Positions 26,418 to 35,597 are shown, counted from the stretch's first letter. The stretch is 64,000 bases of DNA from Hymenobacter amundsenii (GCF_002204745.1 NZ_NIRR01000007.1:1-64000), one strand, 5' to 3'. Translations and numbers: made by a program. Notes: a model not told the origin generated them from the letters alone.

Positions 26418-29400
26418 TTAGAAGCTTAGGCGAATATTACCACCAAGCGTCCGAACGGCGGGGAATGAACCAGAAGAGTAACCCTGGCCACGGTTGCCGG
26501 AGCTCAAAGCATCTTCTGGGTCAGCATCGGGCAGGTTCTTGTGCAGAATCCACAGGTTACGACCTACCACCGAGAAATCGACTCCACGGATGGCTCCAAA
26601 TTTCGATACAATAGAAGTCGGCAGCGAGTAGCTCAACGATACTTCGCGCAGCTTTACGAAACCACCGTCGTAAACGAAAGCTCCGGCTGGGTTGCGGCGG
26701 TAGCCGTAGAGGCCAAAGTTCGTGTTGCTTACCCGCTTGGTGTTGGGTGTGCCGTCGGCGAGTACGCCGGGAAGAATCACCCCGCCACCTTCGCTAATGG
26801 GCAGCCGCGAGGGGTTACCCAAATCGTTGAGACCTGCCGTTTCGGGCTGCATACCCGTTGCCAGACCGTAGTAACGGTCGAGCGAGAAGATGTCGCCACC
26901 TTTGCGAATGTCGAGCAGGAAGTAGAAGCCAATACCTTTGTAATTGAACGTGTTGGTCACACCAGCAGTCCACTCGGGGTTTGGGTCACCAATAATCTCA
27001 TTGGAAGAAACCGTCTGTGCGTAGTAACCGTTGGCGCCCACTACTTTCTGCCCATCCTTATACACGAGGTTAGCACCACGGATAATACCAGCTGGCTGGC
27101 CGATGGCATAGTTCGAGCTTACACCACCTTGGTAGGTAGCCAGCACGATGTTATCGAAGTCACCGAAGAGCGAGAGCACCTCGTTGCGATTGCGGGTCCA
27201 GTTAGCGTTGACCGTCCAAGAGAAGTCAGCCAGTTTAACCGGCGTCACAAATCCCGAAATCTCCACACCCCGGTTGCGTACTTCACCCGAGTTTACGAAA
27301 CGGGAGTTGTAGCCGGTAGCGGTAGAAAGCGTTATTGGAAGGATCTGGTCGATGGTGTTGCGCTGGTAAACGGTAAAGTCGAAACCAACCCGATTACGGA
27401 GAAAGTTCATTTCTATACCGGCTTCCGAGCTCTTGGTGCGCAAGGGCTTTAAATCGGGGTTATTACGCGTGCCGGGCAGCGAGAACAGTGGGTTGCTGTT
27501 GTAAGTTGTAACCTTAGAATAATTGGTTAGCACCGACTGTGGATCAGCCCCTTGGCCTACTTCAGCATAGTTGGCCCGTACTTTGCCATACGAAAGCCAC
27601 GACACATCTTTCAGCAATTCCGAGAACACGAAGCCCACGGCGGCTGAAGGATACACGAAGGTGTTGTTGCTGCTGGGCAGGGTGGTGGATTTGTCGCGGC
27701 GAACGGTGAGGTCAACGAAGACCATCTCCCGGAATCCGAGGGTAGCGCTGGCAAATATACCATCAACGCCAACCCTAGTTTCATCCTCAATCGGTGGTAC
27801 GGGGTCAGAAACCGAGTTCGACAGCGAATACAGGTCCGGTACAATCAGTCCGCCATTGGTTTCGGCAAAGATTGAGCTGAACTGCTGGCGACGCACGTTG
27901 GCGCCCAGCAAACCACGCAGACTGATCGACTCGTTGATGTTCTTTGAGAAGTTGCCGATCAGGTCGTAGTTGTACTCGCGCGAAGTGCGGTTGAAGCGGC
28001 TGTAATTGGACAAGCCTACGCTACCGATGGCAATGCGCTCTTCCTGCACCTCATCGTATGAATCGACCGATACCCGGCCCAAAACGTTGAACCAGTCGGT
28101 AACCTTGTAGGTGGCGGCAGCATTACCGAATATGCGGTTACGCGAGTCCGTTTCGAAGTTTTTGTTGCGTACCCAATAAGGGTTGTTCCAGTAGATGGGC
28201 GTTAGGTTAGTAGGGTCAGCAAAGTTGTACGTTACGTTTCGGCCCGTCCGCTCGAAGGCCGCTTTCTGCTCCTTTAAGTCTACGTTGGTCTGCCACCACT
28301 GGCGGAAGTTGGTCATCACGTTACCATCGCCGTAACCCGTGCCGTAACGGCCTTTGCCATCAACGCGCGAATAGTTGACCGACGACGACACCGTAATCTT
28401 GGGCGTCAGGTTGAGCGAACCGCCAAAATTGAGGATGTTCTTGTTGACCTCGCTGTTTTCGAGAACTCCCTTATCGCGGATGCTGGTATAGCCCAGCTTG
28501 AAGGTGCCGTTTTCGGTTCCACCGTCAACGATAACGCTGTTGTTGAGCGTGAGTGCCGTTTTGAAGAAGGCCTCCGGACCATTATCAGCTGCTACCCAAG
28601 GACGGGCTTTGCCGAAGTTAGGCGAGGAAGGATCGAAAGCGTCCCACTGGTACACGTTCAGGTTAGGATCGAAGCGGGCACCGTACGAGGCATCCTCCGA
28701 CAGAGGCGCTACCAGATCCTCTACCCCGTCGCCATCGATGTCGCGGGAGAGAAAAAAGCCTGAAGCGTCTTCGTAGTAAGTGCCGTAGCCAGCACCGTAC
28801 TCCTTCTGATACTTCATGAAGGTACTACGGTCAATCCGGCCGCCGGTAGCGCCCGTATTGATGGTCACGCCAATGCCTTTACGGCCTTTCTTGGTCGTGA
28901 TGATGATGACGCCGTTGCCAGCCCGCTCACCATAAAGCGCCGTAGCGGCAGCACCCTTCAGAATAGTCGTCGAGGCAATGTCGTCGGGGTTGATGTCGGT
29001 AGCGGCGTTACCGTAGTCGTAACCACCACGACCCGTTTGCTGGCCCGCGGTGTTGGTGTTGGCGTTGCTGATCGGAACACCGTCGACTACGAACAAAGGC
29101 TGGTTGTTGCCAAACAGCGAGCTGGTACCACGAATCAGAATGTTGCTGGAACCGCCGATACCGTTGCTTTGCCGAATGTTTACGCCGGCTACTTTACCCG
29201 ACAGGCCATTGATGAAGCTAGGGTTACGCGCCTTGGTGATGTTTTCACCATCAACCTGGGTCGCCGCGTAGGGCAGCGAGTTGCGAGTCCGCTCGACGTT
29301 CTGGGCCGTTACTATTACCTCATTCAGGACTTTGGAGTCGGTAGCCAATCCGATGTCGATGGTCGACTCTGTGCCGATCGGCCGCTCTACCGGCACAAAG

Positions 29401-29633
29401 CCGATAGACGAGAAGGTCAGCGTAGTTGCAGTAGAAGGGGCACTAATAGTATAGGAACCATCGGAGTTAGTAGATACGCCAACAGTTGTCCCTTTTACCA
29501 ATACCGTAACTCCGGGCAGACCCTGACCGGAAGAACGGTCGGTAACCCGCCCGGAGATTTGCCGATTCTGAGCGGCCACCTGCTGCAACAGGACGGGCGC
29601 GAGCAGAGCCGCAGTTAATAGAATTTTCCGCAT
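26418..29633 (-). CDS. SusC-like TonB-dependent outer-membrane transporter
   Basis: 1071 residues. Signal peptide MRKILLTAALLAPVLLQQVA, then a carboxypeptidase-regulatory-like domain (ISGRVTDRSSGQGLPGVTV), a TonB box region and a plug with NPSFINGLSGKVAGVNIRQ, then LFVVDGVPISN as in all SusC proteins. A 22-strand barrel ends in NIRLSF, with the terminal aromatic. It imports ligand delivered by the SusD partner using TonB energy. It is first in the two-gene unit. Its coding region is less GC-biased than flanking genes but not strikingly so. Confidence 0.95.
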   Translation of the reverse strand: MRKILLTAALLAPVLLQQVAAQNRQISGRVTDRSSGQGLPGVTVLVKGTTVGVSTNSDGSYTISAPSTATTLTFSSIGFVPVERPIGTESTIDIGLATDSKVLNEVIVTAQNVERTRNSLPYAATQVDGENITKARNPSFINGLSGKVAGVNIRQSNGIGGSSNILIRGTSSLFGNNQPLFVVDGVPISNANTNTAGQQTGRGGYDYGNAATDINPDDIASTTILKGAAATALYGERAGNGVIIITTKKGRKGIGVTINTGATGGRIDRSTFMKYQKEYGAGYGTYYEDASGFFLSRDIDGDGVEDLVAPLSEDASYGARFDPNLNVYQWDAFDPSSPNFGKARPWVAADNGPEAFFKTALTLNNSVIVDGGTENGTFKLGYTSIRDKGVLENSEVNKNILNFGGSLNLTPKITVSSSVNYSRVDGKGRYGTGYGDGNVMTNFRQWWQTNVDLKEQKAAFERTGRNVTYNFADPTNLTPIYWNNPYWVRNKNFETDSRNRIFGNAAATYKVTDWFNVLGRVSVDSYDEVQEERIAIGSVGLSNYSRFNRTSREYNYDLIGNFSKNINESISLRGLLGANVRRQQFSSIFAETNGGLIVPDLYSLSNSVSDPVPPIEDETRVGVDGIFASATLGFREMVFVDLTVRRDKSTTLPSSNNTFVYPSAAVGFVFSELLKDVSWLSYGKVRANYAEVGQGADPQSVLTNYSKVTTYNSNPLFSLPGTRNNPDLKPLRTKSSEAGIEMNFLRNRVGFDFTVYQRNTIDQILPITLSTATGYNSRFVNSGEVRNRGVEISGFVTPVKLADFSWTVNANWTRNRNEVLSLFGDFDNIVLATYQGGVSSNYAIGQPAGIIRGANLVYKDGQKVVGANGYYAQTVSSNEIIGDPNPEWTAGVTNTFNYKGIGFYFLLDIRKGGDIFSLDRYYGLATGMQPETAGLNDLGNPSRLPISEGGGVILPGVLADGTPNTKRVSNTNFGLYGYRRNPAGAFVYDGGFVKLREVSLSYSLPTSIVSKFGAIRGVDFSVVGRNLWILHKNLPDADPEDALSSGNRGQGYSSGSFPAVRTLGGNIRLSF

Positions 29634-29671
29634 GTGAGTGAAGAAGAATTTGGTGAGTTGATGTTTATCTT

Positions 29672-29727
29672 AAAGGTAGCGGATTCCATTCAGGACTGAA
29701 AAAGTTTGAATGGAAGCCGCTACCTTT
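29672..29727. terminator. terminator-like hairpin between the GH3-like gene and susC
   Basis: Arms AAAGGTAGCGGATTCCATTC (29672 on) and the complement ending GCCGCTACCTTT (to 29727), 21 bp with one mismatch, T-rich on the plus side. Likely ends the GH3-like transcript ahead of susC. The following roughly 110 bp (29735-29845) is plain AT-rich DNA with no gene. Confidence 0.65.
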
Positions 29728-29845
29728 TTCTAAAAGTAATGAACTAAGTGAACATTTAATGCAACTATCATCATTATGCTCATCTAACGTTGTTTAAATT
29801 TATATTTTTATTAAAATATTTATATTATAATTCGCTCATTAAGTC

Positions 29846-31339
29846 CTATTCGCTTATTAACCCGTCCGCTAACGTTCGTTCGTTGCTTAGCCGAGGCACT
29901 TTGTTCTGGCCTCCCAGCTTGCCCTGGCTCTTCATATAGCGCCGGAAAGCACCAGCTGGTAAGGCCGAGAGTTGCAGAGGAGCCAGAATATGGCCAGCGC
30001 GCAGGTCCTCGTAGTAGGAGTTGCGGCGGCGCAGGCCGGCATCGAGGGCAGCGGCGAAAGCAGCGGCATCATGGGGCGGGCGGGCAAATTCCACTAGCCA
30101 CTCGTGCCGCGAAGGCGTGGCCGGGTCGGCACTTACCAAAGGGGCCACGGTGAACTCGGTTACCTCGGCTTCCGGATAAGCAATCAGGGCCTCGCGCAGG
30201 GTTTGTTCCACTTCCTCGCCAATGACATGCTCGCCGAAGGCCGACAGGAAGTGCTTGATGCGGCCCGTCACCAGAACCCGGAAGGGGTAGCGGCTCACGA
30301 AGCGCACGGTGTCGCCGAGGCTGTAGCCCCAGAGGCCGGCGTTGCTGGTGAGCACCAGCGCGTACTGGCGGTCGAGTTCCACTTCGGCCAGCGTCAGGCG
30401 GGGCGGGTTGGGCTCGAAGAATTGCTCGGCGGGCACAAATTCGTAGAAGATGCCGGCATCGAGCAGCAGGAGCAAGCCGGGGTTGTCGGGCTCATCCTGA
30501 AAGGCCAAAAATCCTTCAGAAGCCGGAAACAGTTCCAGGCTGTTCACCGGTCGGCCAATAGTGTCGAAGAGCTTGCGACGGTAGGGCTCAAAGTTGACCC
30601 CCCCGTACACGAACAGGTTGAAGTTGGGAAACGCCTCCCCTACCGGCCGGCCAGTGCGGGCTACTACTTTGTCAAAGTACATCTGCACCCAGGGCGGAAT
30701 GCCCGAAATCAGGGCCATGGGAGCAGGCAGGGTTTCCTCCACGATGCGGTCAAGCTTCGTTTCCCAATCGTCGAGGCAGTTGGTGGCGTAGCTGGGCAAC
30801 TGGTTGCGGCGCAGGTAGGCCGGCACGTGGTGGTTGACAATGCCCGAAAGCCGGCCCACATGAATGCCGTTGAGCATTTCCAGCTCCGGCGAACCCGACA
30901 AAAACATCAGCTTCCCATCCAGAAACTGGCTTTGGCCAGTACGGTGTACATAGTGCAGCAGCGCGTCGCGGGCGCCATTAATATGGTTGGGAATACTCTC
31001 CTTAGTAATAGGTATGTACTTAGCGCCGCTGGTGGTGCCGCTGGTTTTGGCCAGGTAAAGCGGTTTGCCCGGCCAAAGCACATCGGGCTCGCCGGCTTTC
31101 ACGCGGTCGAAATAGGGCTTGAGGCCTTCGTAGTCGCGGACGGGGACGCGGGCAGCCAGGTCGGCGGCCGTGCGGGCGGCGCCCAGGTCGTGGTCGCGGC
31201 CGAAGGCGGTGCGGGCACCCTGGGCCAATAGCTCGCGCAGCACCTGCTGCTGGGTGCCAATCGGGTCGTGTTGCCAGTGGGCGTACTGGCGAACAATGTA
31301 GGCGGCCAGCGGCCGGCTCAGCGTAGCTTTCAGACCCAT
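29846..31339 (-). CDS. GH3 auxin-responsive-promoter family protein
   Basis: 497 residues of the GH3 family, adenylate-forming enzymes related to plant acyl-acid amido synthetases. The ATP-binding loop KTSGTTSGAKYIPIT (about residues 90-104) and the later segments VYGGVNFEPYR, ELFPASEGFLAFQ and LVTGRIKHFLSAFGEHV match the family's three ATP/AMP motifs. In plants these conjugate amino acids to hormones; the bacterial role is unknown, probably conjugating a carboxylic acid to an amine. Stands alone, divergent from the OsmC gene. Confidence 0.88.
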   Translation of the reverse strand: MGLKATLSRPLAAYIVRQYAHWQHDPIGTQQQVLRELLAQGARTAFGRDHDLGAARTAADLAARVPVRDYEGLKPYFDRVKAGEPDVLWPGKPLYLAKTSGTTSGAKYIPITKESIPNHINGARDALLHYVHRTGQSQFLDGKLMFLSGSPELEMLNGIHVGRLSGIVNHHVPAYLRRNQLPSYATNCLDDWETKLDRIVEETLPAPMALISGIPPWVQMYFDKVVARTGRPVGEAFPNFNLFVYGGVNFEPYRRKLFDTIGRPVNSLELFPASEGFLAFQDEPDNPGLLLLLDAGIFYEFVPAEQFFEPNPPRLTLAEVELDRQYALVLTSNAGLWGYSLGDTVRFVSRYPFRVLVTGRIKHFLSAFGEHVIGEEVEQTLREALIAYPEAEVTEFTVAPLVSADPATPSRHEWLVEFARPPHDAAAFAAALDAGLRRRNSYYEDLRAGHILAPLQLSALPAGAFRRYMKSQGKLGGQNKVPRLSNERTLADGLISE

Positions 31340-31508
31340 GAGAAAGATGATGAAGTAGGGAGATAAGGAGTTTTTCCGCTCCCGTAGCCTAACAGGCCAG
31401 CCAAAGATACATTTCCGGACCTATGAGCATGGTCGAGCTTATCCTTTAGGCCTGGTTTTGCGTATTTTCTGGTATTGACATTTTACTTCATCATTTTAGC
31501 ACTTACTC

Positions 31509-31937
31509 ATGACGCATCAACGAGGCAACGCAGTTTGGAACGGCGACATTAAAGGCAGCGGCGAACTTTCGACCCAGAGCGGCACCGTAAAAGCTCCCTA
31601 TTCGGTAGGAGCCCGATTTGAAGGCGAGAAGGGTACCAACCCTGAAGAGCTTATTGGGGCAGCCCACGCCGGCTGTTTCACCATGTTTCTCACCGGCAAC
31701 CTGACCAAGGCCGGCAAGCAGGTCAAGCAGATTCGGACTGAGTCGAAGGTGACGCTCGATACATCGGGCGACGTACCGAAGGTCGTTAAAATCAGCCTCA
31801 GCACCGAAGGCGAAGTGGAAGGCCTCTCGCAGGAGGAGTTTCAGAAGCAGGCCGAGTATGCCAAGGAAAACTGCCCCATGTCGGTGCTGCTGAAGGCCGT
31901 GCCCGAGATGGAGCTGGCTTTAGCCAAACTGAAGTAA
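31509..31937 (+). CDS. OsmC family peroxiredoxin
   Basis: 142 residues, the OsmC/Ohr fold. Thiol peroxidase reducing organic hydroperoxides, in the cytoplasm. The peroxidatic cysteine is C56 (AAHAGCFTMF) and the resolving cysteine C122 (KENCPMSVLLKA). NPEELIGAAHAGC is diagnostic of OsmC rather than Ohr. Monocistronic, divergent from the GH3-like gene with 169 bp between them; nothing clear was seen in that spacer. Confidence 0.93.
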   Translation: MTHQRGNAVWNGDIKGSGELSTQSGTVKAPYSVGARFEGEKGTNPEELIGAAHAGCFTMFLTGNLTKAGKQVKQIRTESKVTLDTSGDVPKVVKISLSTEGEVEGLSQEEFQKQAEYAKENCPMSVLLKAVPEMELALAKLK

Positions 31938-31947
31938 TTAGGAGCAA

Positions 31948-32055
31948 GAAGCGTCATTCCGGAGTTGATGGAGCATTTTTCCAGGTAATACCAAACCGTC
32001 TTGATGATGGGTGGTACAGCGGGAAAAGTTCCTCGCTTTCCCCGAAATGACGTTT
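31948..32055. repeat. degenerate palindrome (GCGTCATTCCGG...CCGAAATGACG)
   Basis: Outer ends AAGCGTCATTCCGG and CCCCGAAATGACGTTTTTT are imperfectly complementary. It looks like a decayed member of the CGTCATTC family, again 3' of a gene (osmC). Confidence 0.4.
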
Positions 32056-32160
32056 TTTTCTGCCCACTGCTAACGAACTGTTGGCTTTCCGGCGGCCGCT
32101 TTCCGGCAACTAGAAACAACTCCTTACTTTTACGCTCTCCTTCGGTTCTTCTTTGCCTTT

Positions 32161-32643
32161 ATGCACCCAGCTTCTACCCGCATTCGTCTCCGGCCCGCCA
32201 ACACGCAGCGCATTCCTTTTTGGGGGCAGATTTTTCTGGGCCTGATGTGGGTGGCCTACACCATTTCGCTCATCGTAACGGGCGCCGGGGCCATGGATCT
32301 GCAGTTTCTGCACTACGTTTTTCTGGTCTTCAGCCTCGTGTACCTGGGTTATGTGCTGGTGCACAACTCCCCTATTTTCGGCACCCAGAGCTACCTGGAG
32401 TTCACCCCTGGCTACATCGTGCACAAAGACGGGCTGTTTCGGGCCAAAGAAGCCTTTCCTGCCGAGGGCATCACCTCCCTCGAACTCGTGCCCCAGCAGC
32501 TGCGCGTGCAGCTCCAGGATGGCACTACCCACGCCATGAGCCTGCGCCAGGTGCGCGGCGTCAAGCGTCGCCGCCTCATGCGCGAGCAGGTTCGGGCCTT
32601 CGCCGCCAAGCACAACATCACTCTGCGCGATACGCAGGCCTAG
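32161..32643 (+). CDS. small membrane protein with PH-like C-terminal domain
   Basis: 160 residues. Two hydrophobic segments at about 22-44 and 48-67 (FLGLMWVAYTISLIVTG, FLHYVFLVFSLVYLGYVL) are followed by a roughly 85-residue soluble domain (YLEFTPGYIVHKDGLFRAKE, ITSLELVPQQLRVQLQDGTT). This resembles the bacterial PH-like domains found in short membrane proteins. No named family is certain. Convergent with dnaA across a strong bidirectional terminator. Confidence 0.7.
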   Translation: MHPASTRIRLRPANTQRIPFWGQIFLGLMWVAYTISLIVTGAGAMDLQFLHYVFLVFSLVYLGYVLVHNSPIFGTQSYLEFTPGYIVHKDGLFRAKEAFPAEGITSLELVPQQLRVQLQDGTTHAMSLRQVRGVKRRRLMREQVRAFAAKHNITLRDTQA

Positions 32644-32650
32644 TTTTTTC

Positions 32651-32671
32651 TTGAGCTGTTAGCTTTTAGCT
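32651..32671. repeat. AGCTNNN heptads (left arm)
   Basis: TTGAGCT, GTTAGCT, TTTAGCT: three 7-mers, complementary to the AGCTAAC-type heptads at 32749-32776 and bracketing the terminator. Confidence 0.5.
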
Positions 32672-32679
32672 AAAAAGCG

Positions 32680-32717
32680 AACAAGGCCCCGTATTCAACT
32701 GAGTACGGGGCCTTGTT
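32680..32717. terminator. bidirectional terminator between the small membrane protein gene and dnaA
   Basis: 14-bp stem AACAAGGCCCCGTA/TACGGGGCCTTGTT with a 10-nt loop, T-rich on the right, between convergent genes. Confidence 0.85.
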
Positions 32718-32748
32718 TTGTGCGAGGCAAATAGGTTTTCTAAACTTC

Positions 32749-32776
32749 AGCTAACAGCTATAAGCTCTCAGCTTAG
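32749..32776. repeat. AGCTNNN heptads (right arm)
   Basis: AGCTAAC, AGCTATA, AGCTCTC, AGCTTAG: four consecutive 7-mers, inverted relative to 32651-32671. Confidence 0.5.
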
Positions 32777-32781
32777 TAGAA

Positions 32782-34284
32782 TTATCTGCCGGCGAACTTC
32801 TTGCGCAGTTCCACAATAGTATTGCGGAACGACTTATCCGAATCAATCAGGTCGGAAACCGTTTGGACGGAGTGGATGACCGTGCTGTGGTCACGGCCGC
32901 CGAAGTGGTGGCCGATGCTCTTGAGCGAGTGGCTGGTGTGCTCCTTGGCGAAATACATGGCCACTTGCCGGGCCGTCACGACTTCCTTTTTGCGGGTTTT
33001 AGCCTTGAGCAGATCCAGCGGCACGCTGAAGTATTCGGCGCAGGTCTTCTGGATGAAGTCGATGTTGACTTCGGCTTCCACTTCCTCGATAATGTGGCGC
33101 AGGGCCTGCTTGGCCATTTCGAGGTCGATTTCGCGGCGGTTGAGGCTACTTTGAGCCACCAGCGAAATCAGTACGCCTTCCAACTCCCGCACGTTGGTAT
33201 TCACCGAATGGGCCAGATATTCCACCACCTGGGGCGGAATATCGATGCCATCCTGCTGCATCTTGTTCTGGATGATGGCCATCCGGGTCTCGAAGTCGGG
33301 GCTCTGCAAGTCGGCCGTCAGGCCCCACTTGAAGCGGGAAAGCAGGCGGTCTTCGAGGCCCACCAAGTCGCGGGGGGGGCGGTCGGAGGTCATCACGATC
33401 TGCTTGCCGGCCTGGTGCAGGTGGTTGAAGATGTGGAAGAACATCTCCTGGGTTTTGTCCTTGCCCGACAGAAACTGCACGTCGTCGAGAATCAGGATAT
33501 CGACCAGCAGGTAGAAGTTGGCGAAGTCCTGAACCTGGTTGGAGCGCAGGCTTTCAATGAACTGGTTGGTAAACTTCTCGGCCGACACGTAGAGCACGAA
33601 CTTGTCGGTATTCGTAGCCTTGATGTGGTTGCCGATGGCCTGCACCAAGTGGGTTTTGCCCAAACCCACGCCCCCGTAAATCATGAGCGGGTTGAAGCTG
33701 GTGGTGCCGGGCTTGTTGGCCACGGCCAGCCCGGCCGAGCGCGACAGGCGGTTACAGTCGCCCTCGATGTAGTTCTCGAAGGTATAAGTGGTGTTGAGCT
33801 GCGACTTGAGGTAGTCGCGCTCGATGGTTTTGCTGGCTTCGAACGGGTTGCGCAGCGTAGCCGGCGTGGGCGCGGGCATTACGGCAGCGGCGGCCACGTT
33901 GCGGGCCGAGGCTGTTTGGGCACTCTGGGCCATAGCCGTAGCGGCGGGCGTGGCCGACGCCGCGGGCCCGGCGGCCCGGCGGGCGGTGGGCAAATTCAGC
34001 GTGCGGGGCTTCTGCTGGGCGTTGCCCTGATCGACGATGATGCTGTATTCCAGCCGTCCATCGGGCCCCAGCTCCTGGTGGATGGCCCGCTTGAGCTCCT
34101 CCACGTAATGCTCTTCCAGAAACTCGTAGAAATACGTGCTCGGCACCTGAATCAGGAGCACATTATTGTGCAACTGCACCGGCACGATGGGCTGAAACCA
34201 CGTGCGGAAGCTCTGCTCACCAATCGTAGATTTGATGACGCGAAGACAGTTGGCCCAGACCGTTTGGCAATCCTTCAGCATCAA
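32782..34284 (-). CDS. dnaA: chromosomal replication initiator DnaA
   Basis: 500 residues (ATG at 34284 or the next codon). Domain I is at about 5-85 (KDCQTVWANCLRVIKSTIG), with an Ala-rich linker at about 100-160. The AAA+ domain has Walker A YGGVGLGKTHL (204-213) and Walker B ILILDDVQFLSGK near 275. The C-terminal DNA-binding domain carries the FGGRDHSTVIHSV signature. Opens the origin by binding DnaA boxes. The gene is not visibly beside an origin: only one candidate box lies in its leader. The linker is longer than in E. coli relatives but normal for Bacteroidota. Confidence 0.97.
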   Translation of the reverse strand: MMLKDCQTVWANCLRVIKSTIGEQSFRTWFQPIVPVQLHNNVLLIQVPSTYFYEFLEEHYVEELKRAIHQELGPDGRLEYSIIVDQGNAQQKPRTLNLPTARRAAGPAASATPAATAMAQSAQTASARNVAAAAVMPAPTPATLRNPFEASKTIERDYLKSQLNTTYTFENYIEGDCNRLSRSAGLAVANKPGTTSFNPLMIYGGVGLGKTHLVQAIGNHIKATNTDKFVLYVSAEKFTNQFIESLRSNQVQDFANFYLLVDILILDDVQFLSGKDKTQEMFFHIFNHLHQAGKQIVMTSDRPPRDLVGLEDRLLSRFKWGLTADLQSPDFETRMAIIQNKMQQDGIDIPPQVVEYLAHSVNTNVRELEGVLISLVAQSSLNRREIDLEMAKQALRHIIEEVEAEVNIDFIQKTCAEYFSVPLDLLKAKTRKKEVVTARQVAMYFAKEHTSHSLKSIGHHFGGRDHSTVIHSVQTVSDLIDSDKSFRNTIVELRKKFAGR

Positions 34285-34347
34285 GTAAACGGGGCGAAAG
34301 CAATGGGTATGCGGTGAGGGACAGGGCTAAACGGCGGGCAGTATCGT

Positions 34348-34400
34348 CCCCGTTTTTTTCGGGGGGAGACAAAAATGTGGAAAACTATGGAGACAAAAAA
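34348..34400 (-). promoter_or_regulatory. dnaA leader: hairpin, direct repeats and a candidate DnaA box
   Basis: A CCCCG-T7-CGGGG hairpin (34348-34364), direct repeats GGAGACAAAAA at 34365-34375 and 34389-34399, and between them TGTGGAAAA (34376-34384), the complement of TTTTCCACA, a near-consensus DnaA box. The minus-strand CATTTTTG resembles a -7 box. This suits autoregulation of dnaA. Single box only. Confidence 0.35.
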
Positions 34401-34455
34401 CCTCCGGGGGGCTTGTATTTCACCCCGTTTTACCACGTCCGTTTTTTAGGGCTAT

Positions 34456-35445
34456 TCAGGCCGTGGTAATCGGAAGCACGGCCGTAGCCGCCACCGTTGG
34501 CCGGCGCTTGCCGGGCGTGAAAGAGTAGTCGAGGCGGCCCAGGTTAATGCCCGACCAGCCCACTTGGTTGATGAGTGTAGGATGACCGTTGGGGCTGGCT
34601 ACGGGCACGGGCGCATCCAGAAACGTGTGGGTGTGGCCGCCCAGAATCAGGTCGATGCCATCGACCTGGGCCGCCAGCTTGTGGTCGTCGATTTTGGGGT
34701 TTTCGTACTTGTAACCTAAGTGCGAGAGGCAGATCACCAAGTCGCAGCGCTCGGCTCCGCGCAGCTTGGCCACCATTGCGCGGGAGGTGGCTACAGGGTC
34801 GAGGTACTGGGTGGCCCCAAAGTTTTTGTCGGCCACCAGGCCAGCCATTTCAATACCGATACCGAACACGCCGATACGCACGCCCTGCTTTTCGAACACC
34901 TTGTAGGGCTGGAATTTGCCAGCCAGGATGGTGTTTGTGAAGTCGTAGTTGGCAATCAGGAACGGGAACGTGGCATTAGGCAACTGCTTTTGCAGGCCTT
35001 CGAGGCCATTGTCGAAGTCGTGGTTGCCGAGCGTGCTGGCGTCGTAGGCCATCTGGCTCATGAGCTTGTATTCGAGCTCGCCCTGGAAGAAGTTGAAATA
35101 GGGCGTCCCCTGCCAGATGTCGCCCGAGTCGAGCAGCAGCACGTTGGGTTCCTGTTCCCGAACCTGGGCAATGAGCGCCGCCCGCCGGGCCATGCCGCCC
35201 ATGCCCGCCCACTGGGCCGCATTGTCCGGAAACGGCTCAATGCGCGAATGCATGTCGTTGGTGTGCAGGATGGTTAGGTGCACGGCCCGGCCATCGGCCG
35301 CGGCGGCTGGTACTGCTGCCGCGCCCAACACGCCCAGCGAAGCCACGCCCAGGCCGGTATACTTCAGGAAATCGCGCCGATTGATCACAGATTTAATCAC
35401 AGAGGTGGCAGAGGAAAAGGATGACGCTGATGTGGAAGTCAGCAT
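34456..35445 (-). CDS. 5'-nucleotidase/metallophosphatase, catalytic half (Tat-exported)
   Basis: 329 residues equivalent to the N-terminal catalytic domain of UshA-type 5'-nucleotidases. The two-metal motifs are present: HTNDMHSRIEP, LDSGDIWQG, GNHDFDNG and GGHTHTF. A twin-arginine signal NRRDFLKYTGLGVASLGVLG begins at residue 22. A GTG at 35388 would put the Tat signal right at the N-terminus and is a good alternative start. The residues before it are encoded by one arm of a 28-bp inverted repeat. The substrate-binding C-terminal domain is missing here and is supplied by the neighbouring gene 35594-36349. Confidence 0.88.
   Translation of the reverse strand: MLTSTSASSFSSATSVIKSVINRRDFLKYTGLGVASLGVLGAAAVPAAAADGRAVHLTILHTNDMHSRIEPFPDNAAQWAGMGGMARRAALIAQVREQEPNVLLLDSGDIWQGTPYFNFFQGELEYKLMSQMAYDASTLGNHDFDNGLEGLQKQLPNATFPFLIANYDFTNTILAGKFQPYKVFEKQGVRIGVFGIGIEMAGLVADKNFGATQYLDPVATSRAMVAKLRGAERCDLVICLSHLGYKYENPKIDDHKLAAQVDGIDLILGGHTHTFLDAPVPVASPNGHPTLINQVGWSGINLGRLDYSFTPGKRRPTVAATAVLPITTA
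35393..35420. repeat. left arm of a 28-bp perfect inverted repeat
   Basis: TTAATCACAGAGGTGGCAGA.. at 35393-35420, exact complement of 35570-35597. This arm lies within the annotated 5' end of the catalytic nucleotidase gene. Confidence 0.8.
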
Positions 35446-35569
35446 AAAATAAGAGAAGAGGCGAAGGCGAAGGGCAGTGTTCTATTTTGAAGCAGGAAAG
35501 TTGAACGCCCTGATGCAACGAAAATCCTGCTGTTCGGCAACTAACAGATCATGTCGGTATCTGGGTTAG

Positions 35570-35597
35570 CCTTTTCCTCTGCCACCTCTGTGATTAA
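35570..35597. repeat. right arm of the 28-bp perfect inverted repeat
   Basis: CCTTTTCCTCTGCCACCTCT.. at 35570-35597, mate of 35393-35420. It overlaps the TAA stop (35594-35596) of the nucleotidase C-terminal-domain gene. Confidence 0.8.

Noticed and set aside
34285..34455. Region upstream of dnaA as the chromosome origin
   Set aside because: Only one near-consensus DnaA box is visible and there is no AT-rich unwinding element cluster.
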